Positions 16,527 through 25,862 of a DNA stretch of 64,000 nt are shown here, one piece after another. The notes beneath the pieces are model-generated. The model was not told the origin of the DNA, searched no databases, and saw only the letters and a list, made by a program, of their open reading frames with translations. Both the position numbers and the translations under genes were made by a program. The stretch comes from Collinsella sp. (GTDB lineage: Bacteria; Actinomycetota; Coriobacteriia; Coriobacteriales; Coriobacteriaceae). The stretch covers positions 1-64,000 of the forward strand of contig JAHAAK010000007.1 of the NCBI GenBank assembly GCA_018376905.1, read 5' to 3'. How positions within the stretch are numbered: the first letter of the stretch is position 1; the number at the start of each line of letters is the position of its first letter.

Positions 16527-18152
16527 ATGGACGTCCGTGCGGACGGTGATATTGCCGAGAACTTTTGGTGGCGGCGCACTACGATGACGCGTCGCGGCCC
16601 CCTGTACGATATCTGCGTGTCGGTGGGGCTGCTGGTCGCGGCGACGATTGTGGGCGCGCTGCTCGACCATCCGGGTCTCGCGCCGAGCATCATGATCGTC
16701 TATGTGTTCGCCGTTCAGCTGTGCGCATTCTTTACCTGGAGTCGCCTGTATTGCTTGCTGAGCTCGGCTGCCGCCGTGGCGCTCTACAACTTCTTGTTTG
16801 TCGACCCGCGCTACTCGCTGTCGCTTATCGACCGCGGCTATCCCGGCATGTTCTTCATCATGTTCGTGGTCTCGCTTGTGTCGAGCTCGATTGCGTTGGC
16901 CCTGCGCCGCGCCTTGGCACAGGCTGCCGCCAGCGACCGCCGCACGCATATGGTGCTCGAGACCAACCGCATGCTGCAGCGGTGCGCCGATCAGCAGCAG
17001 ATTGTCCATGCCATGGCAACGCAGCTGGCACGTCTTTCGGGCTGTCCGGTCGTGTGGTACAGCGCCGACGCCGAGGGCGATGATCTGCTGCCGCGTGCGA
17101 CATACACGGCCGTGGGCGATGCCGCACCGGTGCACGAACTGGCGCCGCAGATGCCGCCGCGGCTCTCGGCGTCCGCCTATGTGGGAACGCCGCTCGATGC
17201 TACGTTCGGCGGCTCGGCGTTTTATGGCATCTACCTGACGGTTCGCACAGGCGACGGCTTCGCGCGCTCGGGCGACCCCGCCTCGGTGGTGGGCGTGCTG
17301 GCTATCGTTGCCGAGCCCGACGTGCTGACGCATGAGGAGCGGACGCTTGCCGATGCCATCGTGAGCGAAGGCGAGCTGGCGCTCGACCGCGCCCGCGCCA
17401 TGGAGGCCCGCGAGGAAGCGGCGGTGCTCGCCAAAAACGAACAGCTGCGCGCCAACCTGCTGCGCTCCATCTCGCATGATCTGCGCACGCCGCTTACCAG
17501 TATTTCGGGTAATGCCGACGTGCTGCTCGATCAGGGCTCGACCGGCACCGCGGTGCTCGATGCCCAGACGCGCCGCGGCCTGCTTCTATCCATTCGCTCG
17601 GATGCGCTGTGGCTCAACGCCACCGTCGAGAATCTGCTCGCCATCACCAAGCTCGAGGGTGGCGGTATGCGCCTGTCGACCACGCTCGAGCTCATGGACG
17701 ATATCGTCGAGGAGGCGCTGCGCCACGTGAACCCTGCCGTGCGCGAGCACGACCTTAAGGTGGTGGCGTGCGATGAGCCGGCGCTCGTCAACGTCGATGC
17801 GCGCCTGATGGTGCAGCTGGTGGTCAATCTGGTGAACAACGCCATCACCTATACGCCCGCGGGCTCGCATATCATGATTTCGATTAGCGTCGACGATGGA
17901 CGCGTGGCGTGCTCGGTGGCCGATGACGGCCCGGGCATCGCACCCGAGGATCGCGAGCGGATCTTTGAGTCGTTCTATACCGCCAACCACGGTTTGGCCG
18001 ACAGCCACCGCAGCGTGGGCTTGGGTCTTTCGCTCTGCCGCTCCATTGCGCTGGCACATGGCGGTAGCATAGAGGTTGCCGCGGCGGACCCGCACGGTTC
18101 GGTCTTTACGATTGAACTTCCCGCCGCCGACGTTTCGTTTGATAAGGAGTAG
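16527..18152 (+). CDS. Short KdpD-like sensor histidine kinase
   Basis: 541 residues. A DUF4118-type four-helix membrane block (about 30-125) is followed by a GAF-like region (about 150-290). The phosphoacceptor H-box is SISHDLRTPLTS (His about 316). The ATPase domain carries VNNAITYTP (N box), DDGPGIAPEDRERIFESF (G1) and GLGLSLCRSIA (G2). Compared with classical KdpD of about 900 residues, the N-terminal KdpD and universal-stress domains are missing. It presumably senses K+ or ionic stress and phosphorylates the adjacent regulator, whose GTG lies 4 bases after its stop. What it controls is not shown by sequence; neighbouring kup is the obvious candidate. Confidence 0.9.
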   Translation: MDVRADGDIAENFWWRRTTMTRRGPLYDICVSVGLLVAATIVGALLDHPGLAPSIMIVYVFAVQLCAFFTWSRLYCLLSSAAAVALYNFLFVDPRYSLSLIDRGYPGMFFIMFVVSLVSSSIALALRRALAQAAASDRRTHMVLETNRMLQRCADQQQIVHAMATQLARLSGCPVVWYSADAEGDDLLPRATYTAVGDAAPVHELAPQMPPRLSASAYVGTPLDATFGGSAFYGIYLTVRTGDGFARSGDPASVVGVLAIVAEPDVLTHEERTLADAIVSEGELALDRARAMEAREEAAVLAKNEQLRANLLRSISHDLRTPLTSISGNADVLLDQGSTGTAVLDAQTRRGLLLSIRSDALWLNATVENLLAITKLEGGGMRLSTTLELMDDIVEEALRHVNPAVREHDLKVVACDEPALVNVDARLMVQLVVNLVNNAITYTPAGSHIMISISVDDGRVACSVADDGPGIAPEDRERIFESFYTANHGLADSHRSVGLGLSLCRSIALAHGGSIEVAAADPHGSVFTIELPAADVSFDKE

Positions 18153-18156
18153 CGCC

Positions 18157-18870
18157 GTGCCGAACTCTGCCGTAAAACCGCTCATCTTGGTCGTTGAGGA
18201 CGACCCCGCTGTCCGCAACCTTATCGTTACCGCGCTCGAGACGCACGGCTTGCGCCATATGGCCGTTGAGACTGCCCATGCCGCCATTGCCGCTGCCTCA
18301 TCGCAGGCACCGAGCATTGTGCTGCTCGATCTTGGTCTGCCCGATATGGACGGCGTCAAGGTGGTGGAGTCGGTGCGCACGTGGTCGGGCATGCCGATCA
18401 TCGTGGTCTCGGCGCGCAGCGAGGACGCGGACAAAATCCGCGCGCTCGATGCCGGTGCCGACGACTATCTGACCAAGCCGTTTTCGGTCGAGGAACTGCT
18501 CGCGCGCATTCGCACGACGCTCAGGCGCCTTTCGTATGCGCAGACGGGCGGCGTTGTCTCCGAGGGCTCGTTCGATACCGGTGAGCTGCATATCGATTTT
18601 GATGCCGGCATCGCCACGATGGATGGCGAGGAACTGCATTTGACGCCGATCGAGTACAAGCTCCTGTGCCTGCTGGCGCATAACGCCGACAAGGTGCTGA
18701 CGCACCAGTTTATCCTGCACGAGATTTGGGGCACGGCAACTAAGAGCGACCTGGCGAGCCTGCGTGTCTTTATGGGCACGCTGCGCAAGAAGATCGAGTC
18801 CGACCCCGCGCACCCGCGCTATATCCAGACACACGTGGGTATCGGTTACCGATTGGTCATCCAGGGATAG
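18157..18870 (+). CDS. KdpE-like OmpR-family response regulator
   Basis: 237 residues: a receiver domain with the acidic pair VVEDD, phosphoacceptor Asp in LLDLGLPDMDG (about 54), the Ser of VVSARS and the Lys of LTKPF, and then an OmpR-type winged helix ending in THVGIGYRLV. The frame is open upstream, but AAGGAG at 18144-18149, 7 bases before GTG 18157, fixes the start just after the kinase stop. It should be phosphorylated by the kinase at 16527-18152 and bind promoter DNA. A long inverted repeat follows at 18893-18959. Confidence 0.92.
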   Translation: MPNSAVKPLILVVEDDPAVRNLIVTALETHGLRHMAVETAHAAIAAASSQAPSIVLLDLGLPDMDGVKVVESVRTWSGMPIIVVSARSEDADKIRALDAGADDYLTKPFSVEELLARIRTTLRRLSYAQTGGVVSEGSFDTGELHIDFDAGIATMDGEELHLTPIEYKLLCLLAHNADKVLTHQFILHEIWGTATKSDLASLRVFMGTLRKKIESDPAHPRYIQTHVGIGYRLVIQG

Positions 18871-18892
18871 GTCGGCATCCGCCATCCCAATA

Positions 18893-18959
18893 TGAGTTGC
18901 GGTGAAATAGTTCCTGTTTGGGCCTTTACCAGGCTTTTTAGGAACTATTCCACCGCAAC
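18893..18959. terminator. Long hairpin between convergent genes
   Basis: AGTTGCGGTGAAATAGTTCC near 18894-18913 pairs with GGAACTATTCCACCGCAACT near 18940-18959 with one unpaired position. It sits between the stops of the response regulator and RlmKL and probably ends both transcripts. T-runs are short, so the mechanism is uncertain. Confidence 0.6.
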
Positions 18960-18964
18960 TTTGT

Positions 18965-21532
18965 CTATTTACCCTTGGGCTTGCTGGCGTAGAACTTCTT
19001 CTTTTTGGACTTGCCGGCAGGGGAGGGCTTGCCGGCAAAGCTGGACTTGCCGTTGCCGGCCTGCGCGTGCGCGGGTACTGCCGCACGGGGCTTGCGGGCC
19101 TCGGGGTTACGCAGTTCCTCGACGCGCTCGGCAATTTCCTCGGCGCTAAAGCCGACCTCGGCCATAGCGTCCTCGATGGGCAGGCGGCGCACGATATAGC
19201 AGTGGTGCACCTTCTGGTTGCGCGCGAAGTCCTCGGGAATGGTCTGCGTCGTAATGTCCTCCAGCACGACGCCCGCGCGCGCGAGCTTGCGCGTCTCGGG
19301 GCGGAAGCCACGCAGGTTGCAGCTAAAGATGGCGTGGCCGCCCTGTGCGAGCAGGCGCGATACGCCGGCCAAAAGCTCAACATGGTCGCGCTGGACATCC
19401 CAGGTGCGGCGGCCCATCTTGGACGAGTTCGAGAACGTGGGCGGGTCGACAAAAATCAGGTCCCAGCGGTTGCGCGTCTGGCGCTGGTCGCGAATCCAGG
19501 CGAGCACGTCATCGCGCACAAAGTGATGCTGCGGGCCAACAAAGCCGTTCTGGCGCATGTTGCGCTCGGCCCAGTCCAGGTAGGTGTTGGAAAGGTCGAC
19601 CGTCACGGTCTCCTCGACGCCGCCATCGGCCGCGTAGCAGGTGGCAGTGCCGGTGTAGGCAAACAGGTTGAGGAAGCGGCGCGCCTGCTTGGCGTGCTCG
19701 CGCACCAGGTTGCGCGTGACGCGATGATCCAGGAAGATGCCCACATCCAAATAGTCGTCAAAGTTGACGGCAAAGGTGAGTCCGCCCTCTTCGATGAGCG
19801 GCAGACGACGGCGCGCGATGTTGGCGCGCTCGCCCGAGCCGCCCTTGCCGGCGCCCTGCTTGCCGTACTGCGAGCCGCCGCGCGAACGCATGCGGGCCTT
19901 GGCGTGCACATGCTCAGCGGGAACATCTAGGATGCGCGGCGCGATGGCCAAGATGTCGAGCATGCGGGCCTGGGCCAGCGCGGGGTCGATGGTCTTGGGC
20001 GCGGCGTATTCGGCGATGACGAGCCAGCGGCCCGGCGTCTGCGGGCAGCCCTCGTACAGGTCGATGGCGGCGGAGTAGTCGGGCAGGTCGGCATCGTAGA
20101 CGCGGTAGCAGCTCACGCCCTCGCGCTTTGCCCACTTGCGACGCAGGCGGGCGTTCTTGCGCAGGCGGTTGGCGAACTGCTCGGACTCCGGGATGAGCAC
20201 GGGCAGCGGCTTGCCGTCGCCCAGGTCGAGCGTGGCGGCAGGCTCGGGCATGGAGGAAGCGGCGGCTTCGCCGTTGGCTTCGTTGGCATCCGCAACCTCG
20301 GCCTCGGCATCCGCACTGGTCGCAGCCTCAAACGCTGCGGCGGCGTGGTCGAGCGAGGGCCAAACCTTAAGAGCCGCCTCCTCGTTATTGGGCATGACGG
20401 CGATCGAGCGCTCGGGCTCGGCGTGGAGCGCGCGGGCCAGCAATGCATCGCGGGTGAGCGCGGCGACCGGCGCCGCGGAAAGCTCGGGCGCGCGGCGCAG
20501 CTCACCGACCAGCGTCATGGCGTCGTGCATGAGCGAAAGCGGGGTCTCGGTGGTGTCCGCGACCACGGCGGCACCGGCGACGGCGCCCGCGTGGTCCAGC
20601 ACGGTGGCTGGCTTGGCAGCGCAAAAGTCGACAAAACGCTTGTAGCCGGCGCACTTGACCATGCGCTCGGCAGTCTTGCGGGCGGCGGGGTCAATGTCCA
20701 CGGCGACGATGCGCGCCTGGCGCTCACGCGCCGCGGTCTCGCGCTCGCGCGCCTCGGCAAGCAGCTGCTCCCACAGGGCGGCGTCGTGCAGCTGCCAGCC
20801 CTCAAAGCCCCAGCGCTCGCGTGCGGCGCCCGGGGCGCGGTCGGTCAGAATGTTCACGGCCTCCAGCAGCAGACCGCCGCCGGCGCACGAGGCGTCGATC
20901 AGCGTAGGCAGCGCTTCGTTTTCGTAATCATCGGCCGTCAGCTCGCGCTCGCACAGTGCGGTCCAGCCGACCTGCGCCAGCACCAGGGCGGCGTAGTCGG
21001 GGCGCAGCACGTGCGCGCCCTCGCCGGTGCGGGTCGCTGCGGGCGGCAGGCGTTTGAACAGCGGGTCGCCTGAAAGGTCCAGGCTGATGCTCGCGCGGCG
21101 CTGGCGCAGCGAAAGCAGCAGGTGAACGTCGGGGTCGGCAGCATCGACGTCGGCGCGACGGCCCGTGGTCTCGGCCAGACGGTCGCACAGCGCGTCTTTG
21201 GCGCGCAGGGCCGAGAAGCGCGTGTTGCGCAGCTGCTCGGTCACGCCGCGGGCTGTGATGGCGATGGTGGCGCCGGGGCGGACGATGCTCTCCCAGGCGA
21301 TGTCGTAAACGCTATCGTACAGTTCATCGGCATTCTGCGCCTCAAAGCGCCCGAGCACCACGAACACGCGGCTCGCCAGGCGCGACCACAGGCATGCTCG
21401 GTAGCCTTGCTCGAGCTCGCCCTCAAATGTAGCGCGGCCCTTCAGCCGGCGAACATGCGAAAGCCCGAGGCGTTTAAGCTCATCGGCGAGTGCGGACTCA
21501 AAGCCCTCGGGGCAGCTTGCGTAAAATTCCAT
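18965..21532 (-). CDS. rlmKL: Bifunctional 23S rRNA methyltransferase RlmKL
   Basis: An 855-residue two-methylase protein. The N-terminus (about 1-160, FYASCPEGFESALADEL...) is a ferredoxin-like plus THUMP RNA-binding unit. The first methylase domain (RlmL-like) includes IDASCAGGGLLLEA and VAVDIDPAA. The C-terminal RlmK-like domain contains FLNLFAYTGTATCYAA, VDLSNTYLDWAERN and FVDPPTFSNSSKM. In E. coli these modify G2445 (N2) and G2069 (N7) of 23S rRNA. The copy here is longer than the roughly 700-residue E. coli enzyme, mainly from an Ala/Glu-rich insert around residues 350-440 and a Lys-rich tail. GAGAGG precedes the ATG by 6 bases. The gene is divergent from the HAD gene across 75 bp. Confidence 0.92.
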   Translation of the reverse strand: MEFYASCPEGFESALADELKRLGLSHVRRLKGRATFEGELEQGYRACLWSRLASRVFVVLGRFEAQNADELYDSVYDIAWESIVRPGATIAITARGVTEQLRNTRFSALRAKDALCDRLAETTGRRADVDAADPDVHLLLSLRQRRASISLDLSGDPLFKRLPPAATRTGEGAHVLRPDYAALVLAQVGWTALCERELTADDYENEALPTLIDASCAGGGLLLEAVNILTDRAPGAARERWGFEGWQLHDAALWEQLLAEARERETAARERQARIVAVDIDPAARKTAERMVKCAGYKRFVDFCAAKPATVLDHAGAVAGAAVVADTTETPLSLMHDAMTLVGELRRAPELSAAPVAALTRDALLARALHAEPERSIAVMPNNEEAALKVWPSLDHAAAAFEAATSADAEAEVADANEANGEAAASSMPEPAATLDLGDGKPLPVLIPESEQFANRLRKNARLRRKWAKREGVSCYRVYDADLPDYSAAIDLYEGCPQTPGRWLVIAEYAAPKTIDPALAQARMLDILAIAPRILDVPAEHVHAKARMRSRGGSQYGKQGAGKGGSGERANIARRRLPLIEEGGLTFAVNFDDYLDVGIFLDHRVTRNLVREHAKQARRFLNLFAYTGTATCYAADGGVEETVTVDLSNTYLDWAERNMRQNGFVGPQHHFVRDDVLAWIRDQRQTRNRWDLIFVDPPTFSNSSKMGRRTWDVQRDHVELLAGVSRLLAQGGHAIFSCNLRGFRPETRKLARAGVVLEDITTQTIPEDFARNQKVHHCYIVRRLPIEDAMAEVGFSAEEIAERVEELRNPEARKPRAAVPAHAQAGNGKSSFAGKPSPAGKSKKKKFYASKPKGK

Positions 21533-21607
21533 GGGTGACCTCTCTGGTTGCGTCGCTTCATTATATGATGGATGCTTCGTTTGCCCTTATCCTCGAAAGG
21601 AACCCAT

Positions 21608-22435
21608 ATGATTGATGCGTGCCCCGATTCCGCCGTCCTCTTTTTTGACGTGGACGGCACGCTGACGTCGTTCGATCCCGACAACATGACCGACAAGGAC
21701 TTTTCGGCGGTTCACCCCTCGCAGACGGTGGTTGAGGCGTTCCGTGCACTGCGCGATGCAGGGCACAAGGCATTTATCTGCACGGGCCGCCCCCTGTGGC
21801 TTATCGCCGATAGCCTGCGTGCGCTCGACCCCGCGGGCATCGTTGCCATGGCGGGAGCCACGCTCGAGGTCGAGGGACGCGTGGTACACGAGGACTGCTT
21901 TGGCGAGGACGTTATCGAGGAGCTTGCACGCCGTATGGCCGCGGCAGGGATTGAGGCCTTTTTCGAGACCAACGTGGCTACTTTTGCCCTGGAACCCGCG
22001 GGTGTTGAGCAGTCGTCTCTGATCGGCACTTCTGTGGCGCACAGCACCGAGGAGATGCGCGTCGACGGCAGTCTGCGCGTGGGCAAGGTAGGCCTCGCTG
22101 CGCCCAGTTTGGCTCGCGTAGCCAACGATGACGGCTTTATCGATTGCGAGTTTGAGCTGTGCAATACCGGTGGTCAGAATCGCGAGCTGAGCCCCAAGGG
22201 CATTGACAAGGGCGTGGGCGTGGCGCGAGCACTGGCGTATCTGGGCCGCGAGGGAAATGCGCGCACCTTTGGCTTTGGCGATTCGGGCAACGACCTGGGC
22301 ATGCTCGCTGCCGTCGAGACAGCCGTGGCCATGGGCAACGCCATGCCCGAGGTCAAGGCGGTCGCCGACTACGTGACCGACGATGTCGCGCACGACGGTA
22401 CCGTCACAGCGATGCAGCATTTCGGCCTCATCTAA
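21608..22435 (+). CDS. HAD-superfamily Cof-type phosphatase
   Basis: 275 residues. Motif I FFDVDGTLTS gives the Asp nucleophile and acid/base Asp. The lysine lies in the region GIDKGVGVARAL and motif IV is GFGDSGNDLGML. A C2-type cap is inserted between motifs. These are the hallmarks of Cof/YidA-type sugar-phosphate or nucleotide-phosphate phosphatases; the substrate is unknown. AAAGG at 21596-21600 sits 7 bases before ATG 21608; the longer frame from 21572 lacks a ribosome site. Confidence 0.88.
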   Translation: MIDACPDSAVLFFDVDGTLTSFDPDNMTDKDFSAVHPSQTVVEAFRALRDAGHKAFICTGRPLWLIADSLRALDPAGIVAMAGATLEVEGRVVHEDCFGEDVIEELARRMAAAGIEAFFETNVATFALEPAGVEQSSLIGTSVAHSTEEMRVDGSLRVGKVGLAAPSLARVANDDGFIDCEFELCNTGGQNRELSPKGIDKGVGVARALAYLGREGNARTFGFGDSGNDLGMLAAVETAVAMGNAMPEVKAVADYVTDDVAHDGTVTAMQHFGLI

Positions 22436-22628
22436 TGAATCCCGCGTTCTGACGTTTGCTCGAACTGCGACTTTCTGCTTTTGCATGCTCAATCGATTTA
22501 TCGATCCAAACACTGAGGTGTTTATACCGTTCGCCGAGAAGATAAAAACCCGCAGCTCACGCCTTGATAAACATAGGTAAAGTGTTTAGCAGTTTATCGG
22601 CCGTGTGCAAACGAAAGGAATCAGGCAG

Positions 22629-23333
22629 ATGGCAATCAAGGTGTTCGCTGACGGTGCAAACCTCGAGGGCATGCTCGACATGTACGAGAACGGCAACGTT
22701 CAGGGTTTCACGACCAACCCGTCCCTTATGAAGAAGGGCGGCGTGACGGATTACCGCGCGTTTGCCAAGGAGGTCCTGGCCCACATTACCGATGTGTCCG
22801 TGTCGTTTGAGGTCTTTGCCGACGACGTCGAGACCATGGAGGTCGAGGCCCGCGAGATTGCTACCTGGGCCGAGAACGTCTACGTCAAGATTCCGTGCGT
22901 GACCACCAAGGGCGAGTCCACCGCCGAGTTGGTGCGCAAGCTTTCGGCCGACGGCATCAAGGTCAATGTCACCACCATCTTTACGCCCGAGCAGGTCGAC
23001 GAGATGGTCGAGACCGTTGACGCCGAGACCCCGTCCATCATTTCGCTCTTTGCCGGCCGTATCGCCGATACCGGCGTCGACCCCATTCCGTTTATGACGG
23101 AGTCGGTCGAGAAGGCCGCCGCCAAGCCCAACTGCGAGGTTCTGTGGGCGTCCACGCGCGAGCTCATCAATATCTACCAGGCGGAGGCCTGCGGCTGCCA
23201 GATCATCACGGTGCCCAACAGCATCCTGGCCAAGCGCAAGAACATCGGCCGCGACCCGTACGAGGTCTCGCTCGACACCGTCCGCGGCTTTGCCAAGGAC
23301 ATCGCCTCGCTCGGCTTCCATATCCTGCCGTAA
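22629..23333 (+). CDS. Small transaldolase / fructose-6-phosphate aldolase family
   Basis: 234 residues, the size of the MipB/TalC/FSA group. FTTNPSLM (about 29-36) is the phosphate and substrate strand, and NVYVKIPCV (about 80-88) holds the Schiff-base Lys. SLFAGRIADTG and TVPNSILAK complete the barrel pattern. It should act as a transaldolase in the non-oxidative pentose phosphate route or cleave/condense fructose 6-phosphate; sequence alone does not decide. Start ATG 22629 follows AAAGGA at 22614-22619. The GTG at 22605 lies upstream of that site and is rejected. An 18-bp copy of its 3' end recurs 156 bp downstream. Confidence 0.9.
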   Translation: MAIKVFADGANLEGMLDMYENGNVQGFTTNPSLMKKGGVTDYRAFAKEVLAHITDVSVSFEVFADDVETMEVEAREIATWAENVYVKIPCVTTKGESTAELVRKLSADGIKVNVTTIFTPEQVDEMVETVDAETPSIISLFAGRIADTGVDPIPFMTESVEKAAAKPNCEVLWASTRELINIYQAEACGCQIITVPNSILAKRKNIGRDPYEVSLDTVRGFAKDIASLGFHILP

Positions 23334-23364
23334 CGCGAACACCGACTGTGTCGTGGGCTGTTCG

Positions 23365-23434
23365 CCCCGGCCTTTCCTTTCCCTATCGCTCACGCGCTTT
23401 GCGAGGGTCGCGCTAGGCAAAGGAAAGGCCGGGG
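23365..23434. repeat. 16-bp-stem palindrome between two copies of the transaldolase 3' end
   Basis: CCCCGGCCTTTCCTTT at 23365-23380 pairs exactly with 23419-23434. The surrounding 138-bp segment (23331-23468) is flanked by the identical 18-bp sequence GGCTTCCATATCCTGCCG at 23313-23330 and 23469-23486. Confidence 0.7.
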
Positions 23435-23512
23435 CTGCCGACACGGGCTCGCTGGCAAGTTGGTACTTGGCTTCCATATCCTGCCGCAGGCAAAGGTACC
23501 CCCTTTAGCGAC

Positions 23513-23682
23513 GTGCAAAATTGAGAGTATTCAGCAGGGTAAAGGCTTTTACCAGTTGATTGAAGCACGGAACAGCCCCCGTTTTGGCTCTGGTGGCGCC
23601 AAAACGGGGGCTGTTTTTGACTTTATTGCCTCTGAGGGGCGTCCGGAACGGCGGAATTTGCAGAATACTCGCGATTTTGCAC
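23513..23682. repeat. 170-bp element with 20-bp terminal inverted repeats
   Basis: The end starting GTGCAAAATTGAGAGTATTC (23513-23532) matches the complement of 23663-23682 at 18 of 20 positions. Inside is a perfect terminator hairpin. There is no coding potential. The shape is that of a miniature inverted-repeat element, or of a large two-level hairpin. Confidence 0.65.
23571..23618 (+). terminator. Rho-independent terminator
   Basis: AACAGCCCCCGTTTTGGC (23571-23588) pairs perfectly with 23598-23615 and is followed by T residues on the plus strand. It can end the transaldolase transcript and insulates the convergent tex gene. Confidence 0.85.
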
Positions 23683-23714
23683 ATCACTACCGGGGGGACC
23701 CTTGCTTTAGGCGT

Positions 23715-25862
23715 TTACTTGCCCTGCACCATGGTGAGGGAGATCTTTTTGCGGTCGCGGTCGACCTTCTCCACCCACACCTTGACCGTATCGCCGACGC
23801 GCACGACGTCGCTCGGGTGCTTGACGAAGCGGTTAGCCAGCTTGGAGATGTGCACGAGACCGTCCTGGTGCACGCCTACGTCGACGAAGGCGCCAAAGTC
23901 GACGACGTTGCGCACCGTGCCCTTGAGCTCCATGCCGGGCTCCAGGTCGTCGATGGAAAGCGCCGAGCGGCTAAAGACCACCTCGGGTGCGTCATCGCGC
24001 GGGTCGCGGCCGGGCTTTTTGAGTTCGTTAACGATGTCGATGAGCGTGAGGGTGCCGCAGTCTAGGTCGCTTGCCAGCGCCGAGATGCTGCCCAGGCGGC
24101 GCTCGATATCGGGTACGCCGCCACGGCTGAGTTCGCTGGCGGCAACGCCGGCGCGCTCCAGGACGGCCGTGGCCACCTCGTAGCTTTCGGGGTGGACGCT
24201 CGTCGCGTCGAGCGGGTTCTTACCGCCGCTGATGCGCAGGAAGCCCGCGGCGTTGAGGTATGCCTTGGGCCCCAACTTGGGGACCTTTTTGAGCTGGCGG
24301 CGATCGGTAAAGGCGCCGTTTTCCTCGCGGTACGCCACGATGTTCTTGGCCACGCTCGGCGTGATGCCCGATACGTATCCCAGCAGGCTCGCGCTCGCGG
24401 TATTTACGTCGACGCCCACGCGGTTGACGACGTCTTCCACCACGTGACCCAGCGTGCGCGAAAGCTCGGCCTGGTCAAGGTCGTGCTGGTATTGGCCCAC
24501 GCCGATGGACTGGGGCGGAATCTTGACGAGCTCTGCCAGCGGGTCCTGCAGGCGACGACCCAAGCTCATGGCGCCGCGCACGGTGACATCCAGATCGGGA
24601 TACTCCTGGCTCGCGAGCTCGGAGGCGGAATACACCGACGCGCCGGCCTCGTTGACGATGGTGTAGCGAAGGCTGGGCGCCTGCTCGGCAATGAACTCCG
24701 AGACGACTTCCTCGGTCTCGCGGCTGGCGGTGCCGTTGCCGATGACGATGGTGTTGACGCCGTCCTTCTTGACGAGGCGGGCGAGCTCGCGCTTGGTGCC
24801 GGCGACGTCGTGGCGCGGCTTGGTGGGGTAGACCACGCCGTGGTCGAGCAGCTTGCCGGTCTCGTCCATGACGGCGACCTTGCAGCCGGTGCGGTATCCC
24901 GGGTCGAGCGCAAGCACGCGGGCGCCGCGGACGGGGCGGGCCGAGAGCAGACCCTCGAGATTCTTGGCAAAGATGTTGATGGCCTCGGTCTGCGCGCGGA
25001 CGGTGAGCTTGGCGCGGGCCTCGCGCTCCAGCGAGGGGGCCATGAGGCGCTTGTAACCGTCAGCGATGGCGGCGTCAAAGACGGGAGCAAACACGCCCTG
25101 ACGGCGGGGCCAACGGCTGCCGAGGCGTGCCGTGGCGGCAGCACCGTCGACGTTCACGCGCACGCGGAGCTTGCCCTCGCGCTCACCGCGGTCGATAGCC
25201 AGCACGCGGTGGTTGGGTATACGGCGCAGCGGCTCATCATAGCTGTAGTACGGCTCGTAGGGGGTCTTCTCGGTGGGGTCGGTGGCCTCGACGACGATAT
25301 CGGCGGTGTTTTGCGTAAAAGCGCGCAGGTCGGCGACGTTCTCGGGGTCCTCGGCCACCGTCTCGGCCACGATGTCCGCCGCGCCGGCGAGCGCCTTCTC
25401 GGGCGTGTCGAAGCCGGCTTCCTCGTTGACGTAGGCCGCGGCGGCATCGAGTGCGCTGCCCTTGGCCGATGCCTGCATGATGATCATGTTGGCAAGCGGC
25501 TCCAGGCCTGCCTCGCGGGCCTTCTGCGCGCGGGTCATGCGCTTTTTGCGGTAGGGCTTGTAGAGGTCCTCGACACGCTGGAGCTGCGTGGCCTCGCGAA
25601 TCTGCTGCTCGAGCTCGGGCGTGAGCTTGCCCTGGGCGTCGATGAGCAGAATGACGTCCTCTTTGCGCTGTTCAAGATTGCGCAGGTAGGACAGGCGCTC
25701 GTCGAGTGCGCGCAGGGCGACGTCGTCCATGCCGCCCGTTGCTTCTTTGCGGTAGCGCGAGATAAAGGGGATGGTGTTGCCCTCGTCGATGAGCTTGACG
25801 GCTGCCTCGATGTTGGCGGCCTTAAGGTTGAGCTCGTGGGCGAGCTGGGCGATAAGATCCAT
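23715..25862 (-). CDS. Tex-family S1 RNA-binding transcription accessory protein
   Basis: 715 residues, close to the family norm. It has an N-terminal Tex helical region (IPFISRYRKEATGGMDD), a YqgF/RuvC-like domain (VLALDPGYRTGCKVAVMD), helix-hairpin-helix segments (TASASLLGYVSGITPSVAKNIV is split over about 495-520) and a C-terminal S1 domain (about 635-705, GTVRNVVDFGAFVDVGV). Tex proteins are cytosolic, bind RNA and associate with transcription, and are often essential for stress survival. The upstream frame to 25940 is open, but MDLIAQLA at 25862 with AAGGAG 4 bases before it is the natural start. Confidence 0.93.
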   Translation of the reverse strand: MDLIAQLAHELNLKAANIEAAVKLIDEGNTIPFISRYRKEATGGMDDVALRALDERLSYLRNLEQRKEDVILLIDAQGKLTPELEQQIREATQLQRVEDLYKPYRKKRMTRAQKAREAGLEPLANMIIMQASAKGSALDAAAAYVNEEAGFDTPEKALAGAADIVAETVAEDPENVADLRAFTQNTADIVVEATDPTEKTPYEPYYSYDEPLRRIPNHRVLAIDRGEREGKLRVRVNVDGAAATARLGSRWPRRQGVFAPVFDAAIADGYKRLMAPSLEREARAKLTVRAQTEAINIFAKNLEGLLSARPVRGARVLALDPGYRTGCKVAVMDETGKLLDHGVVYPTKPRHDVAGTKRELARLVKKDGVNTIVIGNGTASRETEEVVSEFIAEQAPSLRYTIVNEAGASVYSASELASQEYPDLDVTVRGAMSLGRRLQDPLAELVKIPPQSIGVGQYQHDLDQAELSRTLGHVVEDVVNRVGVDVNTASASLLGYVSGITPSVAKNIVAYREENGAFTDRRQLKKVPKLGPKAYLNAAGFLRISGGKNPLDATSVHPESYEVATAVLERAGVAASELSRGGVPDIERRLGSISALASDLDCGTLTLIDIVNELKKPGRDPRDDAPEVVFSRSALSIDDLEPGMELKGTVRNVVDFGAFVDVGVHQDGLVHISKLANRFVKHPSDVVRVGDTVKVWVEKVDRDRKKISLTMVQGK

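Noticed and set aside
15420..17477. 685-codon open frame on the minus strand
   Set aside because: Crosses kup, the small protein, a terminator and the kinase gene antisense; His/Arg-rich with no domain.
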